In this document: positions 12,218-24,386 of the stretch, in pieces | Position numbering within the stretch: position 1 is the stretch's first letter | Layout of the letters: each line of letters starts with the position of its first letter | Assembly (NCBI GenBank): GCA_003255025.1 | Contig: QANY01008782.1 | Span: 934,659-998,658, forward strand | Length of the DNA stretch: 64,000 bases | Origin: Datisca glomerata | Lineage: Eukaryota; Streptophyta; Magnoliopsida; Cucurbitales; Datiscaceae | Direction of reading: 5' to 3' | Made by a program: the position numbers and the translations under genes | The notes under the pieces: generated by a model | Told to the model about the DNA's origin: nothing | The model's database searches: none | What the model saw: only the letters and a program-made list of their open reading frames with translations

Positions 12218-13097
12218 TGTTGGAATGTATCCATAAAGTAGCGTGTAATAACTATTTATTTATATTTAGTCATTTCTCATACATTAATATTATTGAAGTC
12301 TTACGAATAAATTAAAATTTTTATTTTAAATTAAAGTATGTTTATAAATTACTCAAATCCTAGAACTTTTATCAATGAACGAAGAATGAAGACAAAAGCG
12401 TCTATAGATGAATTCTTCTAAGAAAGTTCATAACGATATTCACAGTCTTAGTATCGACTAGGCAATTAAATCCGATTACGACTGTTAGATTCAATGAATT
12501 CCAGTTTTGGGGCATGAGACTGGAGACTCAAACTTAACCTAGACATATTATGAACATGTTGAATGGATCAATCACAAATTAGTTTAGAACCCAAAACCGT
12601 TTACCTAGCTCTAAATCTAATTGTTACCTTTTAAAATTATTTTCATAATTACCTTAATCCTGAGGTGAATAAGTAGCTTGACTTAGTTAGTTGTAATATT
12701 TGATATGTCAAATGAGTGAGTTCGAATTGGCGGGCAATACCTCAGTTGTTGGTATTGTAATTCAATTAAGTTGGAGTTATGTAATCTACATATATGGAAA
12801 TTCGTGGTTAGATTATGAAAGTAACAATATCACCTTATACTTTATTGATTGATGTGTGAATAAATTAACCTGACCAAGTACATTGAATTGAGTCATCGAT
12901 TAAATTTTGTGAATTGTATGAGGCAAGTCACTATTATGTCTTTTTTATTCACAGTTAATAAAAGAGTTAAGGAAATAATAATAAGAAGGGTAAAATGATA
13001 ATTTTACATTTCACTCTTGTTACTGATATTGACGATGACTATTATGTTAAAATATTCTATGAACCGTGAAAATAAAAAGGGTTTATTTACACCAACA
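12218..13097. repeat. Solo LTR-like repeat A (TGTTGGAAT...CACCAACA)
   Basis: An ~880-bp segment starting TGTTGGAATG and ending CACCAACA. It is clearly homologous along its whole length to 46936-47774 (about 839 bp). Both copies share ATCCATAAAGTAG/ATGTCCATAAAGTAG near the start, AATCCGATTA in the middle and CTTGTTACTGATATT near the end. TG...CA termini and two dispersed copies indicate an LTR. No matching 5-bp target duplication was seen (TAGTA left, GAAAA right). Confidence 0.7.
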
Positions 13098-15239
13098 GAA
13101 AACATAACGTGCATGAATCGAGAAAATATCTCCGTGAAAAGTAATCCATAAAGATCATGCGGCGCCCGTGACAGCCCCTCATACTACAAATTTACATTTT
13201 TTATGAGACGCGCCGCTTCCTGTGAAGACCCCTATGATCTCTCACTTTTTACAAGATTATTTGATCTCTTGTAGAACATTGTTTAATAGGATTTTCACTC
13301 TTGTTGAATGTATTCAGCAAGTATTTTTAATACTTGTGAATTAACATCTACAAGTATCTTGTATCCTATAATGTGAGATATCATAATGTTCAAAGTATTC
13401 ATATTAAACACTTTCAAAATAATAATTTTAAATACCATAAAGAGTACTAATATAATACTTAACAACATTCATATATATATATATATATATATANATATAT
13501 ATCATTTGAAGAAAGTGCTGCATTATTCATTTAATCAACTTACAAATAAATCTAACTTAAAAACTAACTTATTCTTAAAATATACAAGAAACACTTGTTC
13601 TTAACTTATACAAGCAACACTTGTTCTAATCTCATCCATTATAATTATTTACCACGACCCTGTTTGTCTTCACCTAAAGCATTGTTTTTCCCCGTTGTTG
13701 CAACTTCATCTTAGTGACATCTACTTCAATGGACCACTGGCCATATGCATGTAAAAAAGAACATCAAGGGATTCAAAGATATTTATAACATCCAAATGGA
13801 TATTGGAGCACTGCAGTCAGGCATAACAAAAAAATCCTAGAACTTAATCAGTAGGCATACAAGCTCATGCAGGTAAAAGAAGAAACTGTGAAAGGCACTT
13901 GTAAATACCCAAAAAAACACTAAAAACACACATGAAGAATCCCAAAGGATAGCTGACTTACCAAACCAGTATAGCCCAATTAGCCACACTTGTAACAGGT
14001 GCCCACTTGTTTTGTAAATGTAGCATTGTTGTCTTGTGCTTAGAATACATCAACAAAAGTAATAATCACCCTCGATTGTGATTGAAATTAAAACTCACTC
14101 AAAGGTAAAGTAAATAGGAAGGTACAAAGAAATAAATGGAGCAATTGACAAAAAGGCCATGGAAAAAGAATAAGAAAGTTAAAACACAACGAACACTGCT
14201 CAACATTAGAAGTATCTGGTAAGACAAACAACTAATATCAATTGTATGTCACAATGCAAGTCCCCTAACTTTCACATTTCCATCGCAATCGCATGTTTTA
14301 AAAATGCATAGATGCATAACAAATAACATGAAGAAAGTTGCTCTAATTTACATTAACATAATTGCTTACAAAATGTGATCCTTCAAGTAGCTAGTCGTCA
14401 CAAGTTTCCAGCACTTTATGTACAACATAATTTGCAAATTGATCCTTCATCATCACTTACATCCCATCAGTCAAACAAGAAAAGCTACTCACAACCATGT
14501 CACGCGTGATAAATAGCAAACAATATACCCATTTTTTCATTATCAAGAAAGTAATGAGATCATGATCTCTAAAATACGTACTTCATCAGCTACCAATTAG
14601 TCCATACTGGTGCACATTCATGCAGTAAGATATAAATCAACATTTATGAACTTCACATATATATAACAGAGGATGTAAGGCAGTTAAAAGAGCAAATTAA
14701 CAAGATGGGCAAAAAACCCTTGAGAGGAATAGTAATTCTAAGATTACCTCACTCAGAGAGGAAAAGTAATTCTAAGATTACTTCACTGCCACAAGAATAT
14801 CACTAGAAAAAAAAAGAAGCACTCAAAGATCGACTAACATTCCAATTTATGCAGCTCATGTTGTAGCCATCTAATAAACAATAGGGAGTGTTCTAGCAAT
14901 GTTAAATTAAGATAAGTTTTAGATTAAATTTATCAGCTTATTAAATATCAAATTTTTCAAAAATTTTAATAAGACTGAACCAATGAGAAGAAATGCAAGC
15001 AAGAAGATTCATTAGAGTAAATCTCAAGTACTAACCTTTACTAGGATCAACAACCACACAGAAACTTGCACATTGGACATACATCTTAAAATAAGCGAAA
15101 CTAAACTCATTTCAAAAATTAAAAACCTATAAGATAATCAATATAAGTACTGATTTTATCTAACAGAATGTTTACACATATTTTACATTAGAATATAAAA
15201 AGTAACAAGCCTCAGTATCTAGTGCCATGTAATCTCATT
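13098..15239. other. Unassigned DNA; AT microsatellite with an N; possible relic exons
   Basis: An (AT)n run at about 13474-13503 contains one N. On the minus strand 13710-13645 can be read as a short terminal exon ending GEDKQGRGK then stop. Near 14060-13960 a frame with a CYKCG-type half zinc knuckle is followed by GTAAGT. These could be relics of a gene, but they are too short to name. A 23-bp direct repeat (AGTAATTCTAAGATTACYTC...) lies at about 14729-14786. Confidence 0.4.
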
Positions 15240-15615
15240 ATATAGCATAAGGGTAACAATGTGATGACCAATAATGAATAAAATGATAAGAGGTTCTCAT
15301 GGCCACTGTACTCGCAAACACCTTTGTAGAGCTTCTATGTTTCACATGACAATGAATAAAATGATAAGAGGTTCTCATGGCCACCATATCATATATTGAT
15401 GTATTCACAGCTAACCATATTTTCCCATCAAGGGAGTTAGCATCATTATTAACCACATTCCGATCAGGAAAGACTTTCCTAGCAATGTTATCACAATTTT
15501 TAAGTTTCACTCTAGTTTCAACTAAGCCACATATACTTAAACTCTCTGGACATCGTATTTACTTCACTATGCTTCCTAGGGTTGTTAAACCCTCTAACAT
15601 TCCAAACTGCCAGAT
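15240..15615 (-). pseudogene. LINE ORF2 start, endonuclease N-terminus (truncated)
   Basis: On the minus strand a start Met at about 15618 opens NLAVWNVRGFNNPRKHSEVN, the classic beginning of plant L1 ORF2. It continues through VKLKNCDNIARKVFPDRN to AVNTSIYDMVAM. A stop and a one-base shift follow the first 30 residues. The frame ends near 15240 within a local duplication, where a ~35-bp segment containing GAGGTTCTCATGGCCAC occurs twice (15268-15301 and 15352-15385). The rest of ORF2 is absent here. The fragment at 10680-11960 could be its remote continuation. Confidence 0.85.
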
Positions 15616-15668
15616 TCATGTAAAAGGAGGTAATTTGATGAAGTGTTCACCATATTCACCTTTAAAAC

Positions 15669-17049
15669 TTAGAGTTTTGCAGTTGCTTGCTTTTTTCTTT
15701 GCTTCTGTTTGGAACTTAGCTTTTCACTACTTGAACTACATTTTTCATCACCAACAGTAACATTTATAGCTTTAGGGGTTCCACTATCATCATACCTATA
15801 TTCATGCTCCCCTATTTTAGTTTCCAAACTAGGAGGTTCCATTGTGTTATCATCGAGAACAGTAGGTTCAAGCTCCAACTCCACTACTTGTTCACCATCC
15901 TCCTCCAAGGAGACATGTAGTTAGAAGGTATTAAAAATCATCTTCCACATCTTTTCCTTTTCTAAAGACCCTCACTCACTTCTACTTAGTTGGTTTAGTC
16001 TCTTTTGATTTCTATTTAACGAGTTTTAGAGGTTCGTCTTCTTTCTCTAATGAGCAGTCATGCCCAAATACTGCACATGTTTTGTACATTTTTAGGATCC
16101 CTTGGAATTCTACTTTAATTTATATAGAATTGAGGCCACATTCCCCCAAATCAATGTCCATTACTATAGGCAGCTCAGAGAAAACATTTGTCTCAATGCA
16201 AACTCTAGTAAAGGATAGTTTAGTACCCGAAACTTTCGTTGCTTCAATGCATAAGGGTTTGCAAATAATGCTGAAAATATACTTATGCCATTTGGTGTCC
16301 ACAGAATTGTAAGGAGGTTCCACATTTTTACCCAAATAGGTATATGGTACATTTCCTCCTTTTTAAGTCTCAAGCTAGGTGACCAAGGCTTAAGAATGAA
16401 GAGTTTCCCTAAAAGATACCAAGGATCACCATTAAAATATCATTCTTATCTTTGAAGACATAGTTGAACTAAAGAAAAGGAAGCCAAAGTTTGCTTCACA
16501 AACTTCTTTCAATCATCTTCTCTCTCAAACCCTAAAAACAACATGTTTGACAAGATAAAATGAGGGTTTCTTGTCAAGAAAATACCCTACCGGAGTAGTC
16601 TCTCACTGTTTGGTACTTTCTTGTACAATCTCAGCCTTAATATAATATTTACCACTATTTTTATCTTGTAGAGGTTTGTCTTTACAACAAGGTAAAGCCA
16701 CATTTCCTGGTCTCACTCGATCAACCCAGAGTTACTTGCCAACAATCTCAACTGGTTCATCGGGTTTCATTAATTTTCCAGATTTCTCAACTAGGATAGA
16801 ATATACTATATTTGTGTCTAAATTAGTCTTCTATTTAGGAGTAGCTTTTAAAGCTAGAAAATAATCATCATCAAATAAAGGAGAGCTTACAATATCCTCT
16901 TTTGCTTTTAAGCTTAAAATAGGTACATCAACTTTAGGAGAAAGGTTGTCCTCTTTACTCGAATAAACAATGGAGATTATCTCCTTATCCAGTGGGTTAT
17001 AGGTCATGTTTGTAGGTTTCAAGGATCTTCCTCTACCCCGTTCAACCAC
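15669..17049 (-). pseudogene. LINE ORF1 (DUF4283 / CCHC zinc-knuckle, gag-like)
   Basis: Minus-strand pieces in order: GRGRSLKPTN near 17045-17010, an acidic linker, then a decayed DUF4283 domain (16610-16150) with VKMWNLPYNSVDTKWHKYI-like and KLSFTRVCIE blocks. A zf-CCHC_4-like motif follows around 16100-16040 (KVEFQGIPKMYKTCAVFGHD). An acidic, Lys-rich tail ends at 15669, just ahead of ORF2. In L1-type plant LINEs this protein binds element RNA. Frameshifts and stops are frequent. The N-terminal part continues on the other side of the nested copia element, at 21595-21830. Confidence 0.85.
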
Positions 17050-17054
17050 AATAT

Positions 17055-17286
17055 TGTTGAATAAACATTAAATGTCATTTTTGAGTGGGTTTTAAATTTA
17101 GGAGTTAGGAAACATAAAAGGTCAAGAGTCTTTATAGATGAAAGGTCAGAGGGTGATAGATTTAATTATTTTTCAGTTTTTTTTAAGAGTAGAGTCTATA
17201 TAAAGGCCTTGATGAATTCATTTGAAAATAGAACTAAGAGGAATACAAAAGTTAAAGTATTACAAGTGAGTTTATTTGAGTTCTCA
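17055..17286 (+). repeat. 5' LTR of the copia element
   Basis: 232 bp with TG...CA ends. TATA box CTATATAAAGG at 17199-17209. The 3' LTR lacks about 12 bp just after this TATA box. Confidence 0.95.
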
Positions 17287-17289
17287 AAT

Positions 17290-17302
17290 TGGTATCAAAG
17301 CC
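17290..17302 (+). promoter_or_regulatory. Primer binding site (initiator tRNA-Met type)
   Basis: TGGTATCAAAGCC begins three bases after the 5' LTR. It is one base from the usual copia TGGTATCAGAGCC, complementary to initiator Met tRNA. Confidence 0.9.
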
Positions 17303-17303
17303 A

Positions 17304-20300
17304 ATGACAAATGTGACGGGTCAAATGTCGCTACCATGACTAACGAATGCGAACTACGAGAACTGGAGTATTCAAATGAAAATTCTTCTCGGCTCTCAAG
17401 ATGCATGGGAGGTGGTCGAAGAAGGGTTCGAAGAACCAACAAATACCACGGGATATACGGCGGCTCAAAACAAGGCGTTGAAAGAGGCACGAGTGAAGGA
17501 TAAGATGGAATTATATATGTTGTTCTGATCTGTTGATGAGTCGGGCTTTGAGAAGATTTCTGGTGCAACTACTTCAAAAGAAGCGTGAGACATTTTAGGA
17601 AAAGTGTTCAAATGAGCCGAATGAGTCAAGCAAGTGCGTCTCCAAACTCTTCGTGGTGAGTTGGAGAGCATGGAGATGAAGGAGTCAGAAAGTGTATCTG
17701 AGTACATCACGCATGTACAAGCCGTGGTGAACCAACTCATTCGTAATAGCTAAGCGTTAACCGATGCGCGAGTTGTGGAGAAGATTTTGGGATCATTAAC
17801 CGATAATTTTGAGAATGTTGTGTGCACAATAGAAGAGTCAAAGGACCTTGCGACGGTCACACTCGACGAGCTTCCCGGTTCTCTCGAGGAACACGTACAA
17901 CGTAAGAAGAAAAAAAGGAGGAGACACTCGAGCAAGCACTTCAAATCAAGGCGTCAATCAAAGACGAAAAGGTATTTTATTCTCAAAATTTCTGAGGTAG
18001 AGGGCGTGGCCATGGAAGTCGTGACAATGGTCGTGGTGGTCAAGGCAGCAGTCATGAGAGGTACTATAAGGAGAAGGGACAGTCGAGCCAACCAAATTGG
18101 CGTGGAAGAGGACGCGGTCGAGGAAGAGGCGGCCGGTCGAACTTTTCCAATATCGAGTGCTACAAGTGTTACAAGTATGGTCACTATGCGAAGGATTGCA
18201 ACTCCGACAAATGTTATAATTATGGTAACATGGGTAATTTCGCAAAAGATTGTCGAGCCGATAAAAAGGTGGAAGAAACAACCAACCTAGTCTTGGAAGA
18301 CGAAGCGAATGAAGGCCTTTTCTTGATGGCTCAAAATGAAGTCAACATCAACAATGACACTCTGTGGTACCTCGACTCAAGGGCAAGCAACCATATGTGC
18401 GGTCACAAGTACCTATTCAAAGAGATGCAAAAGATTGAAGATGGTCATGTGTCATTTGGAGATGCAGCAAAGGTGGAGGTCAAAAGCCGAGGTACGATTT
18501 GTTACTTACAAAAGGATGGCTTAATAGGGTCAATCCAAGATGTTTATTATGTACTAGACCTCAAGACCAACATTTTGAGTATGGGGCAACTCACAGAGAA
18601 ATGTTACTCGATACTTTTAAAAGACCGAGTACTACATTTGAAAGACAAGCAATGGCGTCTGGTTGCTCTAGTCGAGATGGGAAGAAATCGGATGTACAAA
18701 CTGAATTTGAGAAGCCTGCGAGAAAAATGTTTGCGAGTCAACGTAGAAGATAAGGCATCACTGTGGCATCTCCGCTTTGGTCACCTACATCAAGGTGGTC
18801 TAAAAGAGTTAGCAAAGAATAACATGGTGCACGGGCTGCCGGACATGGACCATGAGGGCAAATTCTATGAAGAATGTGTGCTTGGCAAGTAAGCGAGAAC
18901 CTCGTTTCAAAAGAAGGCAGAATATCGAGCTAAACATACTCTCGAGTTGATTCATACCGACATATGTGGACCAATCGCCCCTGAATCTTTCAGTGGTAAA
19001 AGGTACTTCATTACCTTTATCGATGATTTCTCACGGAAAACTTGGGTTTATTTTCTGAAAGAAAAATCTGAGGCATTCGAGGTGTTCAAAAAGTTCAAAG
19101 TGATGGTGGAGAAGACAGCTGGTAGACACATCAAAGTCATATGATCCGATAGAGGTGGCGAGTATACTTCAACGGCTTTCATGGAATATTGCGAGGAGCA
19201 AGGCATAAGGAGATTTCTAATCGCACCATACTCTCCTCAACAAAACGGTGTGGCCGAGAGGAAGAACTGGACTATTCTCGACATGGTTCGTTCAATGCTC
19301 AAGAGCAAGAAGCTTCCGAAAGCATTCTGGGCAGAAGCCGTGCAATGTTCCATCTATGTATAAAATCGATGTCCACATGTGAAGTTAGACGATCAAACAC
19401 CACAAGAGGCATGTAGCGGACAAAAGCCGACAGTTTCTCATCTCAAAGTGTTCGGTAGTGTGGCTTATGCACACGTACCAGATCAACGAAGAATGAAGCT
19501 CGAAGACAAAAGCAAAAGGTATATTTTTATTGGGTATGATGAGAAGACAAAAGGGTACAAGTTACTCGACCCGATAAGTAAGAAGGTGATGGTGAGTCGT
19601 GATGTGCGATTAAATGAAGCAAGCGAGTGGGACTGGAACAATTCGACGGTGGTTATTATCGAAGTTGGAGAATCATCAGTCGTTGCACCGACAAGTATAC
19701 CAACAAACTCTGAAACTACCGATGATGAAGATGAACCACGACAACAAAAAATGTGAAGTTTGCAAGATTTGTATGATTTGACAAATGAGGTACACCTTGT
19801 ATGTATTTTGGCAGATGTTGAAAATATCAGCTTTGAAAAGGCGGTGCGAGACAAGAAGTGGCAAACTGCCATGAATGAGGAGATTAAGGCGATTGACCGC
19901 AACAACACATGAGAGCTAGCAGAATTGCTGAAAGGCAGTCAACCTATTGGTGTGAAGTGGGTGTTCAAGAAAAAGATGAATGCTCAAGGCGAGATAGAAT
20001 GGTATAAGGCGAGACTTGTTGCGAAGGGATACAAGCAAAAGATAGGAATCGACTATGACGAGGTGTTTGCTCCTATTGCAAGAATGGAGACAATCCGATT
20101 ACTCATTTCACAAGCTGCTCAATTCAAATGGCCAATATTTCAAATGAATGTCAAGTCGGCATCTTGAATGGTGTGCTTGAAGAAGATGTCTACATCGAAC
20201 AACCACCCGGGTACATGAAAGTCAGAGAAGAGAAGAATGTGCTAAAATTGAAGAAGGCGCTTTACGGGTTGAAGCAAACACCGTAGACATGGACTATCCG

Positions 20301-21322
20301 TATCGATACATATTTCAAGGAGAACGGGTTCAAGCAATATCCCTACGAGCATGCCCTTTACGCAAAGAAGAATGGAGGTAACGTGTTATTTGTTGCTCTT
20401 TATGTCGATGACCTCATTTTTATGGGAAACAATGATGAGATGATAGAAGAGTTTAAGGGTATAATCACACGGGAATTTGAGATGACAGATTTGGGCTTAA
20501 TGAAGTTTTTCCTTGGTTTGGAGGTTAGACAAGTAGAGACGGGTATTTTTGTATCACATGAGACATATGCAAAAGAGATTTTGAAGAAGTACAAGATGGA
20601 AAATTGCAACCCGGTATCAACACCAATGGAACCAGGTGCAAAACTCTCGAAGGTCGATGGAGGAGAACGTGTCGATGCTAGTAGATACCAGAGTTTGGTA
20701 GGAAGCCTTCGCTATCTCACACGCACAAGGCCGGATCTTTCATTAAGTGTCGGTATTATAAGTCGGTTCATGGAGGAGCCGGTTTATTCACATTGGAAGG
20801 CGGTGAAGCGAATCCTACGGTACATCCAAGGAACGGTGTCACTCGGTTGTTCTACTCGAAAGCAGAAGATTACAAGTTGGTTGGTTACTCTGACAGCGAT
20901 TGGTGCAGAGACATAGACAATCGGAAAGTACATCGGGATATGTGTTCTTTATGGGAGATACTGCATTTACTTGGCTTTCAAAGAAGCAACCGATCGTGAC
21001 GCTCTCGACGTGTGAAGCTGAATATGTGGCAGCATCTTGGTGTGTATGTCATGCGATATGGCTTAGAAATTTGTTGAGCAAGATGAAGCTAGAGCAACTA
21101 GCTGCAACCGTGATTCAAGTTGACAACAAATCAGCAATTGAGTTGGCAAAGAATCCAGTGAACCATGAAAGAAGCAAACACATTGACGTTTGTTTTCACT
21201 TTATCCGAGATCATGTGAAGGAAGGAAGTGTGGAATTGGTGCATGTGACAAGTCAGGATCAAGTTGCGGATATCTTCACAAAACCGCTACCGAAAGTACT
21301 TCTCGACAAATGCAAGAAATGA
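17304..21322 (+). pseudogene. Copia gag-pol polyprotein (inactivated)
   Basis: Domains in order. Gag has frameshifts and two CCHC-type knuckles near 18157-18255: CYKCYKYGHYAKDC is intact, while the second has Tyr for its second Cys. The protease core is DSRASNH (18373-18393), where the usual DSG is DSR, which should kill catalysis. Next come GAG_pre-integrase (LWHLRFGH, 18763) and integrase with DICG, DRGGEY and [11 protein letters not shown] (18959-19270). RT has [13 protein letters not shown], a frameshift in QMNVKSA, and YVDD (20404-20415). RNase H has SDSDW, DNKSAIELAKNP and ADIFTKPLP. Stops fall at 18892, 19144, 19363, 19756 and 20285. Confidence 0.93.
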
Positions 21323-21356
21323 TTGGCATGACGGATGGTAGAAGCATTTAAGTTTA

Positions 21357-21364
21357 TGGGGGAG
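21357..21364 (+). other. Polypurine tract of the copia element
   Basis: A short GGGGGAG-type purine run ends three bases before the 3' LTR. This is the normal place for the plus-strand primer. Confidence 0.7.
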
Positions 21365-21367
21365 TTT

Positions 21368-21589
21368 TGTTGAATAAACATTAAATGTCATTTTTGAGTG
21401 GGTTTTAAATTTAGGAGTTAGGAAACATAAAAGGTCAAGAGTCTTTGTAGATGAAAGGCCAAGAGGTGATAAATTTAATTATTTTTCAGTTTTTTTTAGA
21501 AGAGTAGAGTCTATATAATTTAATTTGAAAATAAAACTAAGAGGAATATAAAAGTTAAAGTATTACAAGTGAGTTTATTTGAGTTCTCA
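21368..21589 (+). repeat. 3' LTR of the copia element
   Basis: 222 bp, TGTTGAATAAAC...GTTCTCA, followed directly by the AATAT target duplication. Confidence 0.95.
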
Positions 21590-21594
21590 AATAT

Positions 21595-21830
21595 GCCATA
21601 CCTCCTTCGTAATAGAGATATGGAGATTAACAATTTCATTATGACACATATTTAGAGCGTTTAACTCACCACTAATCGCATGCGAGCTTTCTCCAAAAGT
21701 CTTGGAGGTATTACGCACTTCATGCAAGCGTTCCTGGCTAATTTGCTTACCCTTCTCCATGCCTCTACTAAGCTCAAGATTACCTGAGTCTCAGTCATAC
21801 ATAAAACCCTAAGAATCTAAAGAGAAAGGC
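21595..21830 (-). pseudogene. LINE ORF1, N-terminal part split off by the copia insertion
   Basis: On the minus strand this reads a helical, charged stretch (KQISQERLHEVRNTSKTF..., then LNMCHNEIVNL) that would lead into the ORF1 frame at 17049 once the copia element and one AATAT copy are removed. The sequence itself has no known domain. Assignment rests on position. Confidence 0.55.
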
Positions 21831-23850
21831 TCTTAAATCTTTATTTCTAAACACAATAGTTCATGTTATTTATTGTTTTTAACTAATTTATAAGTGTACT
21901 GATTCCTCGAAAACTAATTCTAATTAATAACACATATAGAGAATATAAAAAATATGGTGGTTATTTTAGATCTTATTTACGAAATATGAGACTTATTCGT
22001 AGGAATGTGAAAATATAATATAAGATAGTTAATATGTGCAATGCATGAGCATTCGACTAGTTATTAATGAAGTTAATTCTTACAACTATTTTTCTTTACA
22101 TGTTTCAAATACTCCAAACAACATAAATATAATTTTTCATATTTTTCTTTTCTTTCCTTACTAATTTATAAGATCCAAACGTAGTCGTAATGGAGTTTAA
22201 GGAATTTTTTTTAGCTTAGGGAAAAGAGTTTTATTAAGCTAACGTTGTTTGCCTTTTGTCTGACAAGTATTGTTGATGTGCTTAGGATCAGATGATCTGT
22301 TTTTTTCTTTTATGTAAATTCAGGAGAATCAAATACTATTATAAATCCCGGCCTCTTAAAAAAAGAAATTATATATATATCAACAACAACATTTTGTTTT
22401 TTTTCAAAATTTTCAAGATTGAACATGATATATGAATATGATATAATAATGTATAGCAATTTTCAAATTAGGTTCATTTTGATTATAACTTTTTTGTATA
22501 AATTTCCATTTTCCAGACGGTTCAACTAGTCTGTAGCTTTCAATCAGTCAAAATAGAATTCAAGATGAATTATTAACATTTTTTAATTGATGCGTAGGAT
22601 GCTGTAAGAGCTGTAATATGATGTCAATCCATCCATTTGAATATATTTGACCATGTCAATATTTTTTGAAGAAAAAATATATATTCTATTAAACCATATC
22701 TCTGTGGCTTAACCATCTCTTAGGTCAAAGGATTATCCCAAAAACTAAAGCAAGACAATGAGAAAATAAATTATATAAAAAAATAAAGGTTAGGGAGGAA
22801 AAGAGATCTTTTCATGAGTAGCGTTGCATATTATTAGACATTTAGTTAATTTGGATGTTAGATTTCTTTTGATAATTCATGTGGTCTCGTAAATTTTTAA
22901 TTCTATATAAAAATCATCCAAAAGAAACGGATCTGATATAGATAATTGAAAAATAATCCAACGACTTATGTCAAGAAAACATGAACTCTCATGTTTTACT
23001 AGATATGATCCGATCTCGATCCAATTAAATAATTATGACATTCTTGATCTTTAAACTCGTGTAATGATATTTTCTACAACTCTTTGAGTAGACATTTATA
23101 GATACACTGAAGTATCTTTCATCCATATTCTTACACAAAATTTATTTTTGGGTTTTAAATTCATGTATTCTGATGCGTCACTTACACATATCTTTTTATG
23201 TCACATGCATATTTTTAAGTTTTAACACTTCATCTTATAAATAAATGAGACATCATTTGGTCAGAGAGTAACTTTACCTTCTTCCTTTGTAAAAACTATA
23301 ATTTTAGATTGATAATTATGCACAAAAATTTAATTGAGAGTGATGTGTTATTATTCATATTGAATTTATTGACGCATGACTTGATCAATTAAAACTGAAA
23401 TATTAATTTTAAATTGATCAATAAATAAACTAAATTTTAAATGACTAGATAATATTTTAATCATTAATACGTTGATATTTTATCATTTATTAAAATAATT
23501 TTTTAAATTAATATATGAATGATTGATCCATCACTTAAATTTAACTACAATAAAATGACAATTTTTCAATTTAAGAAAAGATAATCAAGATTTTTTTTGT
23601 GAAGAAAGACAATCAAGATTAATACATAGATTCTATGTATCATGTCAAAGAAAGAATTCTTTTAAATAAATTTAGAATCATTAAAAATAAAATTAAAAGC
23701 ACAAATATGCGGGCGAGTTAATAGCATAATCAAGGGATGAGAACGGGGGTGTTAGCCGAAAAAGGAAAAAGAAAGGGGCGCGTAGCCTAAGAAACGACGG
23801 CGTGTGGGAGTTCCTAAGGTTGCCAACAATGCGCCTTTCAGTTATTAGCA
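21831..23850. other. AT-rich intergenic DNA upstream of the WNK8-like gene
   Basis: No coding signal on either strand. It contains one micro-insertion with a 16-bp flanking repeat at 23577-23620 (listed in the findings). The last ~150 bp become GC-richer (GGGGCGCGTAG, ACGACGGCGTG near 23775-23805), probably the proximal promoter of the next gene. Confidence 0.55.
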
Positions 23851-24386
23851 TCGTTGAATTTAACCATTCAATTGTTGGTTCATTCCTACACTTTCGCAGC
23901 TCATCAAATCAGCATTACCTCTCATTTACGGCGCCGCTGCTTTCGGTTCCTCTTTAAGCACACACCCATTAGTTTCCCATTTCCTTTTTCGCATTTTCCC
24001 CTCTCAAACGGCCAATTTCTTTTACGTAGTTTTTCTGTTTATTTGGGAGGTGGGTTGTGGAGAAAGATGGTTATTGAGAAGTGGGTTGTGCTTGGTTTAG
24101 TTTAAGAATGGCGAATTTGTATGGTATGGAAGGTGGACTTGCGAATTCTAGCTGTTCATCACCTCAAACCATTGTCATGGAATGCCGATTCCACTTGCAA
24201 TTGGCATTCGATCTCTTTTGCATTGCATCCGAAGCGTTTTCTGAGCATCTTCTTTGTCCAGTTCTAACCAGGGTTCCTCTTCGCCGAATTCTTTGATTAG
24301 TTACACTTCAAAATTTTAACCTATTAGAAAAAAAGTGAAGTATATCCTCGTCTTTCTGGTAGCTGTTTGGTTTTTGTTTGGCAGGA
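23851..24386 (+). promoter_or_regulatory. Probable 5' UTR and 5'-UTR intron of the WNK8-like gene
   Basis: The start ATG at 24387 is preceded by TTTTTGTTTGGCAG, a good splice acceptor, so the 5' UTR is probably spliced. Short frames in 23854-24296 have no recognisable domain. The donor site and transcription start cannot be fixed from sequence alone. Confidence 0.5.

Larger units (their letters stand above)
17055..21589 (+). mobile_element. Structurally complete Ty1/copia retrotransposon
   Basis: The 5' LTR (17055-17286) and 3' LTR (21368-21589) both run TGTTGAATAAACATT...GTTCTCA. The element is flanked by a perfect 5-bp target duplication AATAT (17050-17054 and 21590-21594). By eye the LTRs differ by about eight substitutions and two indels, so insertion is moderately old. 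All pol domains are present in copia order (protease, integrase, RT, RNase H), but stops and frameshifts inactivate it. It lies inside a LINE ORF1 in opposite orientation. Confidence 0.96.

Noticed and set aside
17775..18290. 171-residue plus-strand frame, Arg- and Val-rich
   Set aside because: It is copia gag read partly out of frame after frameshifts, not a separate gene.
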